DNA from: Melioribacteraceae bacterium
Lineage (GTDB): Bacteria > Bacteroidota > Ignavibacteria > Ignavibacteriales > Melioribacteraceae
Assembly: GCA_016927595.1 (NCBI GenBank)
Contig: JAFGMI010000012.1
Coordinates: forward strand, 1 to 64,000
Length of the DNA stretch: 64,000 nucleotides
Direction: 5' to 3'
Shown: positions 10,601-19,069 of the stretch, one piece after another
How positions within the stretch are numbered: position 1 is the first letter of the stretch
How the letters are laid out: each line of letters begins with the position of its first letter
Position numbers and translations under genes: made by a program
Notes under the pieces: model-generated
Database searches by the model: none
What the model was told of the DNA's origin: nothing
The model's input: the letters and a program-made list of their open reading frames with translations, nothing else

Positions 10601-10955
10601 AAAAAGGGATGTGCTGAAAATCGGAGACTGGACTATGCAGGGTTTTCCTTTCTATTCAGGTACGGTAACGTATAAATCAGTTTTTGATATTGACAGCTCT
10701 TATCTGAACGGACGGATTTTTTTCAAAGCCGAGTGTGGAGAAGATGTTCTTGAAATAGTGATTAACGGCAATTCAATCGTAATGCCGTGGCATCCATATA
10801 AAACTGAGATAACCGAATATCTGAAGAAGGGACAAAATAAAATCGAAATTAAGGTTACCAACACTTTAATAAATACTTTGGAAGGGGTTAAAAAAGAATC
10901 CGGCTTAATGACCGAGCCGGAAATTCTTCATTACCATATTTATGAATTATGCTAA
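7695..10955 (+). CDS. Large GH106-like glycoside hydrolase (possible alpha-L-rhamnosidase), cytoplasmic
   Basis: 1086 residues without a signal peptide. The N-terminal barrel resembles the GH106/'glycosyl hydrolase' group: 'ILPFWFWNGEMDEMEMIWQL', 'GIEGLFLHGRFG', 'YLSDVWMERAKHAVKTAREI', 'IYDEMNWPSGTAYRS', later 'PGFYTDEPAMHYY' and 'FTGHLLGEEWIWMHARCEGN', which hold candidate catalytic acids. A beta-galactosidase-trimerisation-like segment follows ('SVFILPPVTHIQSDAFNLLKEF'), then two C-terminal jelly-roll domains ('WYRTSFEAEHLPESVKLLIDG', 'VTYKSVFDID'). AAAGGGG before the ATG supports the start. GH106 members remove alpha-L-rhamnose; here that substrate is only suggested by family resemblance. 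The lack of an export signal means it acts on imported oligomers. Confidence 0.7.
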   Translation: MAFSRLFLDGENLTKDNFRNPPKKMGILPFWFWNGEMDEMEMIWQLKEYKDKGIEGLFLHGRFGESIGYLSDVWMERAKHAVKTAREIGIDIWIYDEMNWPSGTAYRSVPKNNPKHRQKYLEMVALPVPGPLFTFLEATDDRYVNTGDSKPIAAFACSEEEFNSGIKSLLDLMPNLSFNAVLPWEAPEGNWRLLYFLEKEIDYHIDTLNPESTKLFLDSTHEKYKKAVGEEFGKVVPGFYTDEPAMHYYHVGMQNQVIPWTSKMFKIFRERRGYDLKPVLPALFLDMGALTAKTRYDFWLSLTEQYSESYYEQIHNWCEKNGVLFTGHLLGEEWIWMHARCEGNIFKHLKHMHVTGVDHLYPVIGNKERADQHVAIKIASSAAHHYGSNRLLCESMGGTYWDCSLERMKWIANWEYVLGVNIFNNHGYHYSIEGERKRDWPPSQFYHHTWWKYYGQFTDYMSRLGHVLTGGKHVAKVLMLYPINTAWTNYKPSGPTDIFNTMQADFNYLTDALLRLHYDFDYTDEDILAGATVEDGKIKINDEEYSVFILPPVTHIQSDAFNLLKEFVEQGGNLIGCTFIPVELLNSYKKEDKKVISDLFGTDCEKLLGKYKSVKNPKLHHHTTKGNVFVIQSSGLSDFRSEELLKETLDKSITPDVTIDNENIFYLHRVKDGRDVYFFVNTPQIDQGRVEITFEKPGSPGLWDPNTGEIKSINVFKIENNRLVLSLDFPAAEARIVIIDNDLPGEYVEETNLEFVKLADGIVSGVLNGSGSEPYAVVNSEGKKKRASATQHDSNDVINLGTEFQYELDDKNVLLINRWKMSPPEMKVNPEEVIKNYFDDSDWLDVTMGAWEMQLSQERDEEIYPVRLWYRTSFEAEHLPESVKLLIDGFSGKDYLLFINGESVQDKGTRSKLDAEIKEIEIRSYMTKGLNRIVVRLDVTRRTDGILDLLKILGDFELLQNEGSYRMIRKRDVLKIGDWTMQGFPFYSGTVTYKSVFDIDSSYLNGRIFFKAECGEDVLEIVINGNSIVMPWHPYKTEITEYLKKGQNKIEIKVTNTLINTLEGVKKESGLMTEPEILHYHIYELC

Positions 10956-10971
10956 ACATGCGGGGTCAGTA

Positions 10972-11913
10972 ATGACTGAAAACAGCGTTCTGGTGGTCGG
11001 CAGTGCTAACATGGACCTTGTAGTTCAAACCGATCGGTTTCCTAAACCGGGAGAAACAGTCTTTGGGAATAATTTTGAAATGTTTCCGGGCGGGAAAGGT
11101 GCAAATCAGGCTGTAGGCTGCGCTAAACTTGGTATTCGGACATACTTTATTGGCAAAACGGGAAATGATGAATTTGGAGCACGGGTAATCCGGTCAATGA
11201 TGGATAGCGGTGTTAACACCTCATTGATTAAGCATTCAGACAATAATACTACTGGCACAGCATTAATTACAGTCGATGGTAAGGGCGAGAATGAGATAAT
11301 AGTTATTTCCGGAACCAACATGCTTCTTAATTCTAAGGATGTTGAAGAGAACAGTAAAACGTTCGAGAAGGTGAGTGTGGTTCTTAGTCAGCTGGAAGTA
11401 CCGCTTGAATCAGTACTAAAAGCTGCTGAACTTGCTGCCCGGAATAACATTCCTTTTATTCTGAACCCGGCGCCCGGTAAACAGCTCCCTGATAATCTTT
11501 TAAAACTGACAAGTATTCTCACTCCAAATGAAACAGAACTTGAGATAATCAGTGGCAGAAAAGTTTCTGATCTTAATTCGATAGAATCGGCTGCTAAATT
11601 ATTGCTGGAGAAAGGTGTTAAAAATGTTATTGTAACGATAGGAGCGAAAGGTTCTCTGCTTATCAGCAATAACTCAACTAAACTATATGAACCTTTTGAG
11701 ACTGAGGCGGTAGATACAACAGCTGCGGGTGACTCATTCAGTTCCGCGCTTGCGTTTTCGGTTGCTGAGGGATACGAACTTGACAAGGCTATTGAGTTCG
11801 CAAATTGTTCAGCTTCAATTGCCGTTACCCGAATGGGTGCACAGACTTCTATGCCGAAATATGAAGAAGTGATCTCCAAGCTCTCACAATACAAATCTAT
11901 TCCGGAGGACTGA
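10972..11913 (+). CDS. rbsK: Ribokinase
   Basis: About 313 residues of the PfkB carbohydrate kinase family. Substrate motif 'VGSANMDLVVQTDRFPKPGE', the glycine-rich 'FPGGKGANQAVGCAKLG' and the anion-hole/catalytic-base motif 'VDTTAAGDSFSSALAF' are all present, with the ATP-site 'ILTPNETELEIISG'. It phosphorylates D-ribose to ribose-5-phosphate. An in-frame ATG at 10942 would overlap the upstream gene; the ATG at 10972 matches the usual family start. It is followed directly by rbsD (TGATG overlap), and a nucleoside hydrolase at 45981 could supply ribose. Confidence 0.9.
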   Translation: MTENSVLVVGSANMDLVVQTDRFPKPGETVFGNNFEMFPGGKGANQAVGCAKLGIRTYFIGKTGNDEFGARVIRSMMDSGVNTSLIKHSDNNTTGTALITVDGKGENEIIVISGTNMLLNSKDVEENSKTFEKVSVVLSQLEVPLESVLKAAELAARNNIPFILNPAPGKQLPDNLLKLTSILTPNETELEIISGRKVSDLNSIESAAKLLLEKGVKNVIVTIGAKGSLLISNNSTKLYEPFETEAVDTTAAGDSFSSALAFSVAEGYELDKAIEFANCSASIAVTRMGAQTSMPKYEEVISKLSQYKSIPED

Positions 11914-12311
11914 TGAAAAAGTATGGAATTTTGAACAGAAATCTGTCAAAAATAATAGCCTCAAAAGGGCACGCAGATTTACTCGTAATTTGTGACAGCG
12001 GACTTCCTATTCCCAAAAATGCAGAACTGGTTGATCTCGCTTTAACTAAAAATATACCCTCCTTTATCGATACGTTGAAGGTTGTGCTGGAGGAATTTCA
12101 GGTTGAAAAAGCAGTTATTGCCACTGAGCTTTACCAGAATAAAAAAATGGTGGATGAAATTTCTTCGATGTTGAATGGCACATTAATAGAAAATGTAGAT
12201 CACGAAAATTTCAAAGAAATTACGAGGAATGGTGCAAACGTATCTTTTGTTAGAACCGGCGAAGCAACTCCATATGCTAATATAATTCTTTTTTCGGGCG
12301 TAACATTTTAA
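11913..12311 (+). CDS. rbsD: D-ribose pyranase (RbsD/FucU family)
   Basis: 132 residues, normal for the family. It begins 'MKKYGILNRNLSKIIASKGHADLLVICDSGLPIP', with the conserved GH-D catalytic region and the C-terminal 'FVRTGEATPYANIILFSGV'. The enzyme converts beta-pyranose to beta-furanose ribose so that ribokinase can act. The start overlaps the rbsK stop, indicating translational coupling. A fucose mutarotase role cannot be excluded, but the rbsK partner favours ribose. Confidence 0.9.
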   Translation: MKKYGILNRNLSKIIASKGHADLLVICDSGLPIPKNAELVDLALTKNIPSFIDTLKVVLEEFQVEKAVIATELYQNKKMVDEISSMLNGTLIENVDHENFKEITRNGANVSFVRTGEATPYANIILFSGVTF

Positions 12312-12329
12312 CTATAATCAAGGTATCTG

Positions 12330-13322
12330 ATGAAGTACAGAAAATTCGGTAAACTTGACTGGAATATTTCTGAAATAGGATTCGGAGCTTGGGCTATTGG
12401 CGGAGATATGTGGGGTCCGCAAAAAGACGAGGAATCCGTTAAGGCTCTTCATAAGGCAATAGACCTTGGTGTTAATTTTATAGATACAGCACAGGGATAT
12501 GGTAACGGTCATAGCGAGGAGATAATCGGAAAAGTATTAAAGAACAGAAGTGAGGATATTTTTATCGCAACTAAAATACCGCCAGTTCCAGGAATATCAT
12601 GGCCGCCTCCCGATAATTATCCTTTACGCAGTGCATTTCCTAAAAGCTATATAATTGAAAAATGTGAGGAATCACTCAGAAGACTTGGCAGAGATACAAT
12701 CGATGTATATCAGTTTCATACATGGTCTGTAAATTTCAACAATGAGGATGAATGGTTCGAAGCAGTTGAAGAACTAAAGAAAGCAGGCAAAATCAGAGCA
12801 TTCGGCGTATCTGTCCCCGATACAACTCCGGATATAATCATTTCATCAATTATTAACGGAAGAATTGACTCAGTACAGTTGATTTTCAATCTTTTTGAAC
12901 AGTATCCCAAATGGAATATTCTACCTGTTTGTGGTAAATACGGGACTGCGGTAATTGTACGAGTACCATTCGACGAAGGAGCTCTTACAGGTAAATATAC
13001 TCCTGAAACAAAATTCCCGGATGGCGATGTAAGGAATCATTACTTCCGTGGTAATAATCTGAAGAAGGTTATTGAAAGAGTGGATAATATAAAAAAATAT
13101 TTTTCACTAAAATATTCCGGGCAGGAGATTGCAGACTCGGCTCTGAGGTTTTGCCTTAGTGAAGACAATGTTTCAACAGTAATCCCCGGTATCAGGAATA
13201 TAAGACAGGCTGAACTAAATACTTCAGTGAGTGACGGTAAGTTATTTGCACCGGAGGAAATGAAAGATATGGAGAAATTTTACTGGCGGAAAAATTTCTG
13301 GTTCGAAGAAGAAAAAAATTAA
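12330..13322 (+). CDS. Aldo/keto reductase
   Basis: 330 residues, an NADPH-dependent (beta/alpha)8 reductase. The tetrad is visible: Asp in 'NFIDTAQGYGNGHSEEIIG', Tyr of the same motif, Lys in 'IFIATKIPP' and His in 'VYQFHTW'. The cofactor-binding end 'VSTVIPGIRNIRQAELN' is also present. It likely interconverts a sugar or keto-sugar and its alcohol. It is one of three aldo/keto reductases of different subtypes in this locus (others at 42435 and 55545). Confidence 0.88.
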   Translation: MKYRKFGKLDWNISEIGFGAWAIGGDMWGPQKDEESVKALHKAIDLGVNFIDTAQGYGNGHSEEIIGKVLKNRSEDIFIATKIPPVPGISWPPPDNYPLRSAFPKSYIIEKCEESLRRLGRDTIDVYQFHTWSVNFNNEDEWFEAVEELKKAGKIRAFGVSVPDTTPDIIISSIINGRIDSVQLIFNLFEQYPKWNILPVCGKYGTAVIVRVPFDEGALTGKYTPETKFPDGDVRNHYFRGNNLKKVIERVDNIKKYFSLKYSGQEIADSALRFCLSEDNVSTVIPGIRNIRQAELNTSVSDGKLFAPEEMKDMEKFYWRKNFWFEEEKN

Positions 13323-13348
13323 AATAAAAAAATGCGGAGAACTGTTAA

Positions 13349-14803
13349 ATGAAAAAATGTTTAGTGTTACTGTTTGGTTTACTCATTATTGGCTGTCAGC
13401 CTCAATCCGAAGACCATACGGGGAATTTAATCTACAATCAGTTGGAAAGACCCGACAACATTGAATTTTATCATATGCCTCTTGGATTGTGCGAGGACTG
13501 GCCCGAAGAATCGACTACAAGAGAAATTTATGTAAATGATTTTGAGCTTTTGAAAAGATCGGGTATAAAGTATTTAAGAATTTCTTTCGGATGGGATGCT
13601 ATTGAAGTTGAAAAAGATAAATACGACTGGCTTTTCTGGGATGACTTTGTAAAAACAGGCGTGGAGCAGTATGGAATTACAATGATACCTTACGTTTGCT
13701 ATACGCCTGCATGGTTGTCAACTGAACCAGCTGATTCATTCTATTACTGGAATAAACCCGCGAAAGATTTTTCCGAATTCGGTCAGTTCATGTACGATCT
13801 CGTTGAACGTTATAAACCCTGGATAAAAACATGGGAGCTCTGGAATGAACCCGATATATCCATTTACTGGAGTACACAGGATGCCGGTCAGTTCGCAGAG
13901 TTTACCAAAATCGGAGCCGAAGCGGTTAAAAAAGCTGACCCTGATGCGAAAGTTGTACTTGGCGGAATTGCATATCGACCGGGTTGGATTAGAGAATTGT
14001 TCGAGGATTATGGTCTAAGCCCGTACATTGATATTGTTAACTGTCACAATTATTTTGAAACCTGGCATGAGAAACCGGTTGAGGAAATTGTTGATTACGT
14101 TAATGAGGTATACGAAGTAGTTCATAACTTTGGAAGCGGACAGCCTATCTGGATGGCTGAGGTTGGTTACAGCACCTTCAGAGCTCCTGATGGTAAGGTC
14201 TCCGATTCATACTGGTCATATTACAATTATGAACATACACCTGAATACCAGGCGGTTGACCTGGCTAAACGTGTGGCACTTGTCAGATCAACCGAACAAA
14301 TTGATGCAATGGCTTGGTATGAAATCAAAGATCTCCCGCCCAGCGATGAAGTAATTGGCGACATATACAACAATAAACATCTTGGAGTTGCCTGGGCGGA
14401 TCATTCTCCCAAACCCGCTAATAAAGCGTTAATTTTTGTGAACGAGCTCTTTTCTCAGCCGGTAACAAGCATAACTAAGGATGTATCAGTTAAAAAACCG
14501 GATAACTCTGATGCGCACGTACTTGCTTTTGAAAGAGAAAATGGTGATGTAATTATTTTCGCATGGCTGCAGACAGTAGTTTATCCAAAGCGAGAGGGAG
14601 AAAAGAACGGAGATCATAAAGATAACAGGATTGAAAAGATTGATGTAAATCTGAATAAAAACCTGACAGGTAAAGTTACTTTATATAATGAACTTGGGAC
14701 AGAACTCAAAGGAACTGCCAGTGTAAATTCGGGTGATACATTTTCGATGAACTCACTGGAACTCTCAGGTGGCGAAATTGCAATTTTGGAAATCAAAAAG
14801 TGA
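13349..14803 (+). CDS. Clan GH-A glycoside hydrolase lipoprotein (GH39/GH5-like)
   Basis: 484 residues. The N-terminus has a lipobox ('LLIIGCQ', Cys16), so the protein is membrane-anchored. The barrel has the GH-A pattern: 'GIKYLRISFGWDAIE', acid/base Glu167 in 'WELWNEPD' and a likely nucleophile Glu271 in 'IWMAEVGYS', 104 residues later. A C-terminal beta domain ('KVTLYNELGTELKG') follows. Similar proteins are beta-xylosidases, arabinosidases or endo-glycanases; the exact family and substrate are not clear from motifs alone. The neighbours suggest hemicellulose fragments. Confidence 0.75.
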   Translation: MKKCLVLLFGLLIIGCQPQSEDHTGNLIYNQLERPDNIEFYHMPLGLCEDWPEESTTREIYVNDFELLKRSGIKYLRISFGWDAIEVEKDKYDWLFWDDFVKTGVEQYGITMIPYVCYTPAWLSTEPADSFYYWNKPAKDFSEFGQFMYDLVERYKPWIKTWELWNEPDISIYWSTQDAGQFAEFTKIGAEAVKKADPDAKVVLGGIAYRPGWIRELFEDYGLSPYIDIVNCHNYFETWHEKPVEEIVDYVNEVYEVVHNFGSGQPIWMAEVGYSTFRAPDGKVSDSYWSYYNYEHTPEYQAVDLAKRVALVRSTEQIDAMAWYEIKDLPPSDEVIGDIYNNKHLGVAWADHSPKPANKALIFVNELFSQPVTSITKDVSVKKPDNSDAHVLAFERENGDVIIFAWLQTVVYPKREGEKNGDHKDNRIEKIDVNLNKNLTGKVTLYNELGTELKGTASVNSGDTFSMNSLELSGGEIAILEIKK

Positions 14804-14812
14804 ACAGAATAA

Positions 14813-15277
14813 ATGATAAAAGTTAAAAAAGTCAATCAGGAAAATTTTAAAAAATTCGGAGGCATTGCTACAACGCCTCCAAGTACTCCTACATCTCAGT
14901 CATTGGACTATAAATTCTGGTCAGATATTACTTCATTTAAAATTAACGGTGAAACAGAGATAGGTCTGTGTACAGTCTACAAGCAGCCGGAGAACATTTT
15001 ACAGGGCATGGAGCGTCATTTAAACACTCCTGAAATACTTATCCCAATAGATGCCCCATTCATGCTGCCGCTGCTTCTTGAGGGCGATGAGCAGGATAAA
15101 CTGGAAGTTTTTAAAGTCGATGTTGGAGAAGCTGTTGTTATAAATAAAGGCGTATGGCATGGCGCATGTTTACCGGTAGAGGTGAAAGAGTCGAATTATT
15201 TCGTGATCTTCAAGAAAGGAACTCCTCACAGCGATGTTGAGAAGAAAACAATAACTTCAACTAGAATTTCGGATTAA
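14813..15277 (+). CDS. Ureidoglycolate lyase-like (AllA-fold) protein
   Basis: 154 residues resembling the cupin-like AllA family: 'NFKKFGGIATTP', 'MERHLNTPEILIPIDAPFML', 'VDVGEAVVINKGVWHGACLP' (the family 'GVWH' motif). AllA acts on ureidoglycolate in purine breakdown, but no allantoin genes are nearby. The gene lies 9 bases after a glycosidase and 6 before a glycosidase-like enzyme, so here it more likely acts on a sugar acid or lactone (inference). Confidence 0.65.
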   Translation: MIKVKKVNQENFKKFGGIATTPPSTPTSQSLDYKFWSDITSFKINGETEIGLCTVYKQPENILQGMERHLNTPEILIPIDAPFMLPLLLEGDEQDKLEVFKVDVGEAVVINKGVWHGACLPVEVKESNYFVIFKKGTPHSDVEKKTITSTRISD

Positions 15278-15283
15278 AAATTT

Positions 15284-16951
15284 ATGAGCACACAGATAAT
15301 CCTCGAGACTAAAACTGCAGAATTATATTTCGATAACTCTCCGCTTAATGTGCAGAGAATTTTTTTTAAACCTGAGCGCACAAAGGTTTGTGCTGACTGT
15401 AAGCAGCAGTTTATTTTGCGAATGCCCGATGCGGTTTCCGATCCCGTCCTTCTTGATAATATCGTAGCTTATAAATACGAAAACAACTCAATAAATTTCA
15501 CAGTAACTGATAATAAAGGATTATATACAGTAGAAGTTAACATTGAAGGGACTGATAACGGATTTAAATTCCGGGCATCGGTTTCATCTCCTTCACCGGC
15601 ATGGATGCTGGAATGGAAACTAACAGGATTACAATTTAACAGTGTGGTTATTCCTGCATTAGGCGGACAGTCGGTTAATAGTGAAATGCCGGATGGTACG
15701 ACATTATCATATAAATATCCCTTCTGGTGGAATGCACAATTTATGATCGGTGAAATGAGTAACTGCTGTTTTCTTTTAGATGGCAGAGATCCAAAACCGG
15801 ACCTTAAACTACTTAGAATAGGGAAAGAAAAAAATAAATTTACAGTTACATACGGGATTGAAGCAGTTGCTCCGTTAAAAAGCAACGTTCTTGAAGGCGA
15901 GTGGTTTGTTCAGCTTGTTGACGGTGACTGGAAGAAATCCGCAGATATTCACAGGGAATGGCTGGAAAAGAGTTTTAATGTTTATAATTGTATTGAGCAT
16001 CCGCATCTTCCTCAATGGGCTGTCAACATAAACTTTATTCTTGAAATTTGGGGTGCACGAAAAGCTTTAAATCCTTCACATACCTTCCGGCAAATGATTC
16101 AGCGAATTGAAGAGTTTGCCAAACTCCATCGACCCGGAAATACATTACTTTATTTGCCGGGCTTTGCTGAAAATGGTATTGACTCTCAGGCGCCGGATTA
16201 TAATCCTAGTTCTCAATGCGGCGGTGCAGATGAATTCCGACTGCTGGTTGATACTGCGCATGAGCTCGGCTATAAAGTAATGGTGCACACAAATGTACTG
16301 GCTTTGACCTATACTCATAAAATCTATAATGAATTCAAAAAGTTTCAGGTTATTGATGTCTTTAACAGACCCCAGGGATGGGCGATGGATATGGACGGCG
16401 ACTGGCTGACCGAACCTTATTTCGCTTACGTGAATCCCGGTTATACTGAGTGGGGCGATTATATGAGCGGGGTGATCGGCGAACTTATTGAAAAGTATAG
16501 TGTCGACGGAGTGTTTCTGGATCAGACATTACTTGCATTTAATGTCAGCCAAGGTCCCAACTTTATTAAAGGTATGCGAGAGCACATTAGGAGACTGCAG
16601 AATGACTATCCCGACATACTTTTCGCCGGCGAAGGATTGCACGAGCAGAATGTTGAGGTTCTTCCCATGGCTCAGATACACGGTTTGGATAGCATTGCGG
16701 AGGTTCACGGAATGGAGGGACAAGTGGCATGGCGTAACATACATCCGGTTTCACGCTACCTTTTCGGTAAATATACAATCTATACTGCTCATTTATTGAC
16801 CAAACACCCATCGCATCCTATGTTTAAGCTTCAGGAAAAATACTACTCTGAACTGGATGTTATTCCTGCGCTGTGTCTCTATGATTCATCACAGGAAATC
16901 CATTTACCCGAAGTGCACGGGATGATCAGCAGAGTAAAAAATAGAGGATAA
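15284..16951 (+). CDS. DUF6259-like TIM-barrel glycosidase, cytoplasmic
   Basis: 555 residues, no signal peptide. An N-terminal beta-sandwich (about residues 1-230) precedes a barrel with 'TLLYLPGFAENGIDSQAPDY', 'GYKVMVHTNVLA', 'VDGVFLDQTLL' and 'ILFAGEGLHEQN'. The Asp of 'FLDQ' and Glu of 'AGEGLHE' are the best candidates for catalytic acids. I relate it to the DUF6259 group from memory of the general pattern; this is not certain. It sits between an AllA-like gene and a Gfo/Idh/MocA gene with gaps of only 3-6 bases. The substrate is unknown. Confidence 0.55.
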   Translation: MSTQIILETKTAELYFDNSPLNVQRIFFKPERTKVCADCKQQFILRMPDAVSDPVLLDNIVAYKYENNSINFTVTDNKGLYTVEVNIEGTDNGFKFRASVSSPSPAWMLEWKLTGLQFNSVVIPALGGQSVNSEMPDGTTLSYKYPFWWNAQFMIGEMSNCCFLLDGRDPKPDLKLLRIGKEKNKFTVTYGIEAVAPLKSNVLEGEWFVQLVDGDWKKSADIHREWLEKSFNVYNCIEHPHLPQWAVNINFILEIWGARKALNPSHTFRQMIQRIEEFAKLHRPGNTLLYLPGFAENGIDSQAPDYNPSSQCGGADEFRLLVDTAHELGYKVMVHTNVLALTYTHKIYNEFKKFQVIDVFNRPQGWAMDMDGDWLTEPYFAYVNPGYTEWGDYMSGVIGELIEKYSVDGVFLDQTLLAFNVSQGPNFIKGMREHIRRLQNDYPDILFAGEGLHEQNVEVLPMAQIHGLDSIAEVHGMEGQVAWRNIHPVSRYLFGKYTIYTAHLLTKHPSHPMFKLQEKYYSELDVIPALCLYDSSQEIHLPEVHGMISRVKNRG

Positions 16952-16954
16952 TAT

Positions 16955-18115
16955 ATGAAGAACATTAAAACCGGAATTATAGGAAGCGGATTCATGGGAG
17001 CGGCGCACACTGAAGCTTTAAGAAGGATTGGGGGAGTGGAAATTACAGCTGTAGCTTCTGATGATGAAATCGCAAGGAACTTAATTGCCGATAAATATGG
17101 AATATCTCAGAGATATTCCGACTGGCAGGAAATTATTAACGATCCTGAGATTGAAGTAGTACACAATTGTACTCCCAATTATCTTCATTATGAGATCAAC
17201 AAAGCTGCGATAGAATCGGGGAAGCATATTATATCTGAAAAACCTCTTACCATAAGTGTAGCTCAGTCGGAAGTACTGATAAAATTACTGGAAACATCAG
17301 GTGTTGTGAACGCTGTTAATTTTAATTACCGATTCTATCCTCTTATACAGCATTTGAAAAAAACTGTTGATGAAAATGAATTGGGTTCAATATATTATAT
17401 ACACGGGCACTATCTTCAGGACTGGCTATATTATGATACCGATTACAATTGGAGACTTGAACCGGAATTAAGCGGGGAATCGAGAGCTGTAGCAGATATC
17501 GGTTCGCATTGGTGCGATTTGATACAGTTCGTTACCGGAAAGAAAATAACCGAGGTATTTGCCAATCTGATAACAGTACATAAAACAAGAAAAAAACCGC
17601 CTGGAAGTATTGAAACCTTCAAAGGTAAAGAAGCTGAAACTGTTGACAATAATGCTTCGGAAATTGAAGTTAAAACTGAGGATGCCGGATCGGTTATGTT
17701 CAGACTTGAAAACGGTACATACGGGGTTTTCACAGTGTCGCAGGTGAGCGCGGGCAGGAAGAATAATTTTATGGTCAATATAGATGGAAGCAAAAAATCA
17801 ATTTCATGGAATCAGGAAAACCCGAATGAAATGTGGATTGGTTACAGGGAAAAGGCTAATGAAGTATTGCTTAAAGATCCATCGCTTTTGAAAGAATCTG
17901 CAAGAGAGTATGCTCATTATCCCGGTGGACATCCGGAAGGTTACCCCGACGGTCCTAAAAATATGTTCCACAAGATTTATGGTTTCATACGAAGCGGTTT
18001 AGATCCCAGAAAAGTAAAACCAGAATTCCCGACTTTTAAGGACGGTCATATTGAAAACAAAATTGTTGAATCAATACTAAAAAGCAGTAAAGATAAAACT
18101 TGGATAAAAGTATAA
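16955..18115 (+). CDS. Gfo/Idh/MocA family sugar oxidoreductase
   Basis: 386 residues. Rossmann fold with 'TGIIGSGFMGAAHTEAL', the family 'SEKPL' motif (catalytic Lys) and 'ADIGSHWCDLIQFVTG' with the conserved Asp and His. Family members oxidise or reduce sugar hydroxyls with NAD(P). It is followed by a xylose-isomerase-like protein; such pairs make and process 3-keto sugars in known systems such as the E. coli ycj genes. That link here is inference from order. Confidence 0.88.
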   Translation: MKNIKTGIIGSGFMGAAHTEALRRIGGVEITAVASDDEIARNLIADKYGISQRYSDWQEIINDPEIEVVHNCTPNYLHYEINKAAIESGKHIISEKPLTISVAQSEVLIKLLETSGVVNAVNFNYRFYPLIQHLKKTVDENELGSIYYIHGHYLQDWLYYDTDYNWRLEPELSGESRAVADIGSHWCDLIQFVTGKKITEVFANLITVHKTRKKPPGSIETFKGKEAETVDNNASEIEVKTEDAGSVMFRLENGTYGVFTVSQVSAGRKNNFMVNIDGSKKSISWNQENPNEMWIGYREKANEVLLKDPSLLKESAREYAHYPGGHPEGYPDGPKNMFHKIYGFIRSGLDPRKVKPEFPTFKDGHIENKIVESILKSSKDKTWIKV

Positions 18116-18133
18116 TCATGGAGAACAGATAAT

Positions 18134-19063
18134 ATGAAACTGGGTTACATTACAGCATGCCTCCCGGAAATGGGCTTGGAAGAATTGGTAAAATGGTCGT
18201 CTGAAGCCGGGTTTAACGCGCTTGAGCTGGCAGCCTGGCCAGTCGATAGCAGCAGGGATTATCAGGCACGACAGATTGATGCTGCTAATTTTTCGAAGGA
18301 AGACGCTGAACGGGTTAAAGAATTATTCAAGCGTTACGAGATGCATATTTCAGCTATGGCATACTACGATAACAATCTGCATCCCGACCCGGAGCTGAGA
18401 AGCGGCTACATCTCACATTTACGAAAGGTGATCGATACAGCAGCTCTACTTAATGTAGAACTTGTAGGTACCTTTGTAGGAAGCAGACCAGATAAGTCAC
18501 CATCTGAAAATATAAATGAAATAGGAGAGGTTTTCAGACCGCTGGTGAGTTATGCGGAGGATAGGGGAGTGAAATTAATGATCGAAAATTGTCCGATGGA
18601 GAGCTGGGTAAAGTTCGGGCTTCCGGGCAACTATGCGTATAGTCCGGAGCTGTGGGAAGCTTTGTTTAATGAGATAAAATCCGATTCCTTCGGTCTTAAC
18701 TTCGATCCGTCACATTTATATTGGCTGGGGATCGATCATATTCAAGCCGTAAAAGACTATGCCCCAAAGATATTTCATGCACATGCAAAAGATACAGAGA
18801 TACTTGAAGAAGGTGTTTATAATTTCGGGATTTTCGGAAAGCAGATCGATCCTACTCCCTGGAAATCAGGCTGGTGGCGTTACAGGATGCCGGGTTGGGG
18901 TGAGATCGACTGGCAGAAGTTTATTTCAACCCTCCAGGAATGCGGCTACGATAAAGTTATCTCGATTGAGCATGAGGATCCTGTTTGGGAAGGAACCGAA
19001 GAAAAGGTAAAAAACGGATTAAAGCTGGGTTTAAAACATCTATCACAATTCACAATTAAATAA
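18134..19063 (+). CDS. Sugar phosphate isomerase/epimerase (xylose-isomerase-like TIM barrel)
   Basis: 309 residues. Metal-site residues are visible: Glu in 'LMIENCPM', Asp/His in 'NFDPSHLYW', His in 'IFHAHAKDTE' and Glu in 'VISIEHEDP'. The fold isomerises, epimerises or cleaves sugars and keto-sugars in the cytoplasm. It lies 18 bases after the Gfo/Idh/MocA gene and 6 before the GH42 gene, so it is probably in the same operon and pathway. The substrate is not determined. Confidence 0.85.
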   Translation: MKLGYITACLPEMGLEELVKWSSEAGFNALELAAWPVDSSRDYQARQIDAANFSKEDAERVKELFKRYEMHISAMAYYDNNLHPDPELRSGYISHLRKVIDTAALLNVELVGTFVGSRPDKSPSENINEIGEVFRPLVSYAEDRGVKLMIENCPMESWVKFGLPGNYAYSPELWEALFNEIKSDSFGLNFDPSHLYWLGIDHIQAVKDYAPKIFHAHAKDTEILEEGVYNFGIFGKQIDPTPWKSGWWRYRMPGWGEIDWQKFISTLQECGYDKVISIEHEDPVWEGTEEKVKNGLKLGLKHLSQFTIK

Positions 19064-19069
19064 GGTCTA

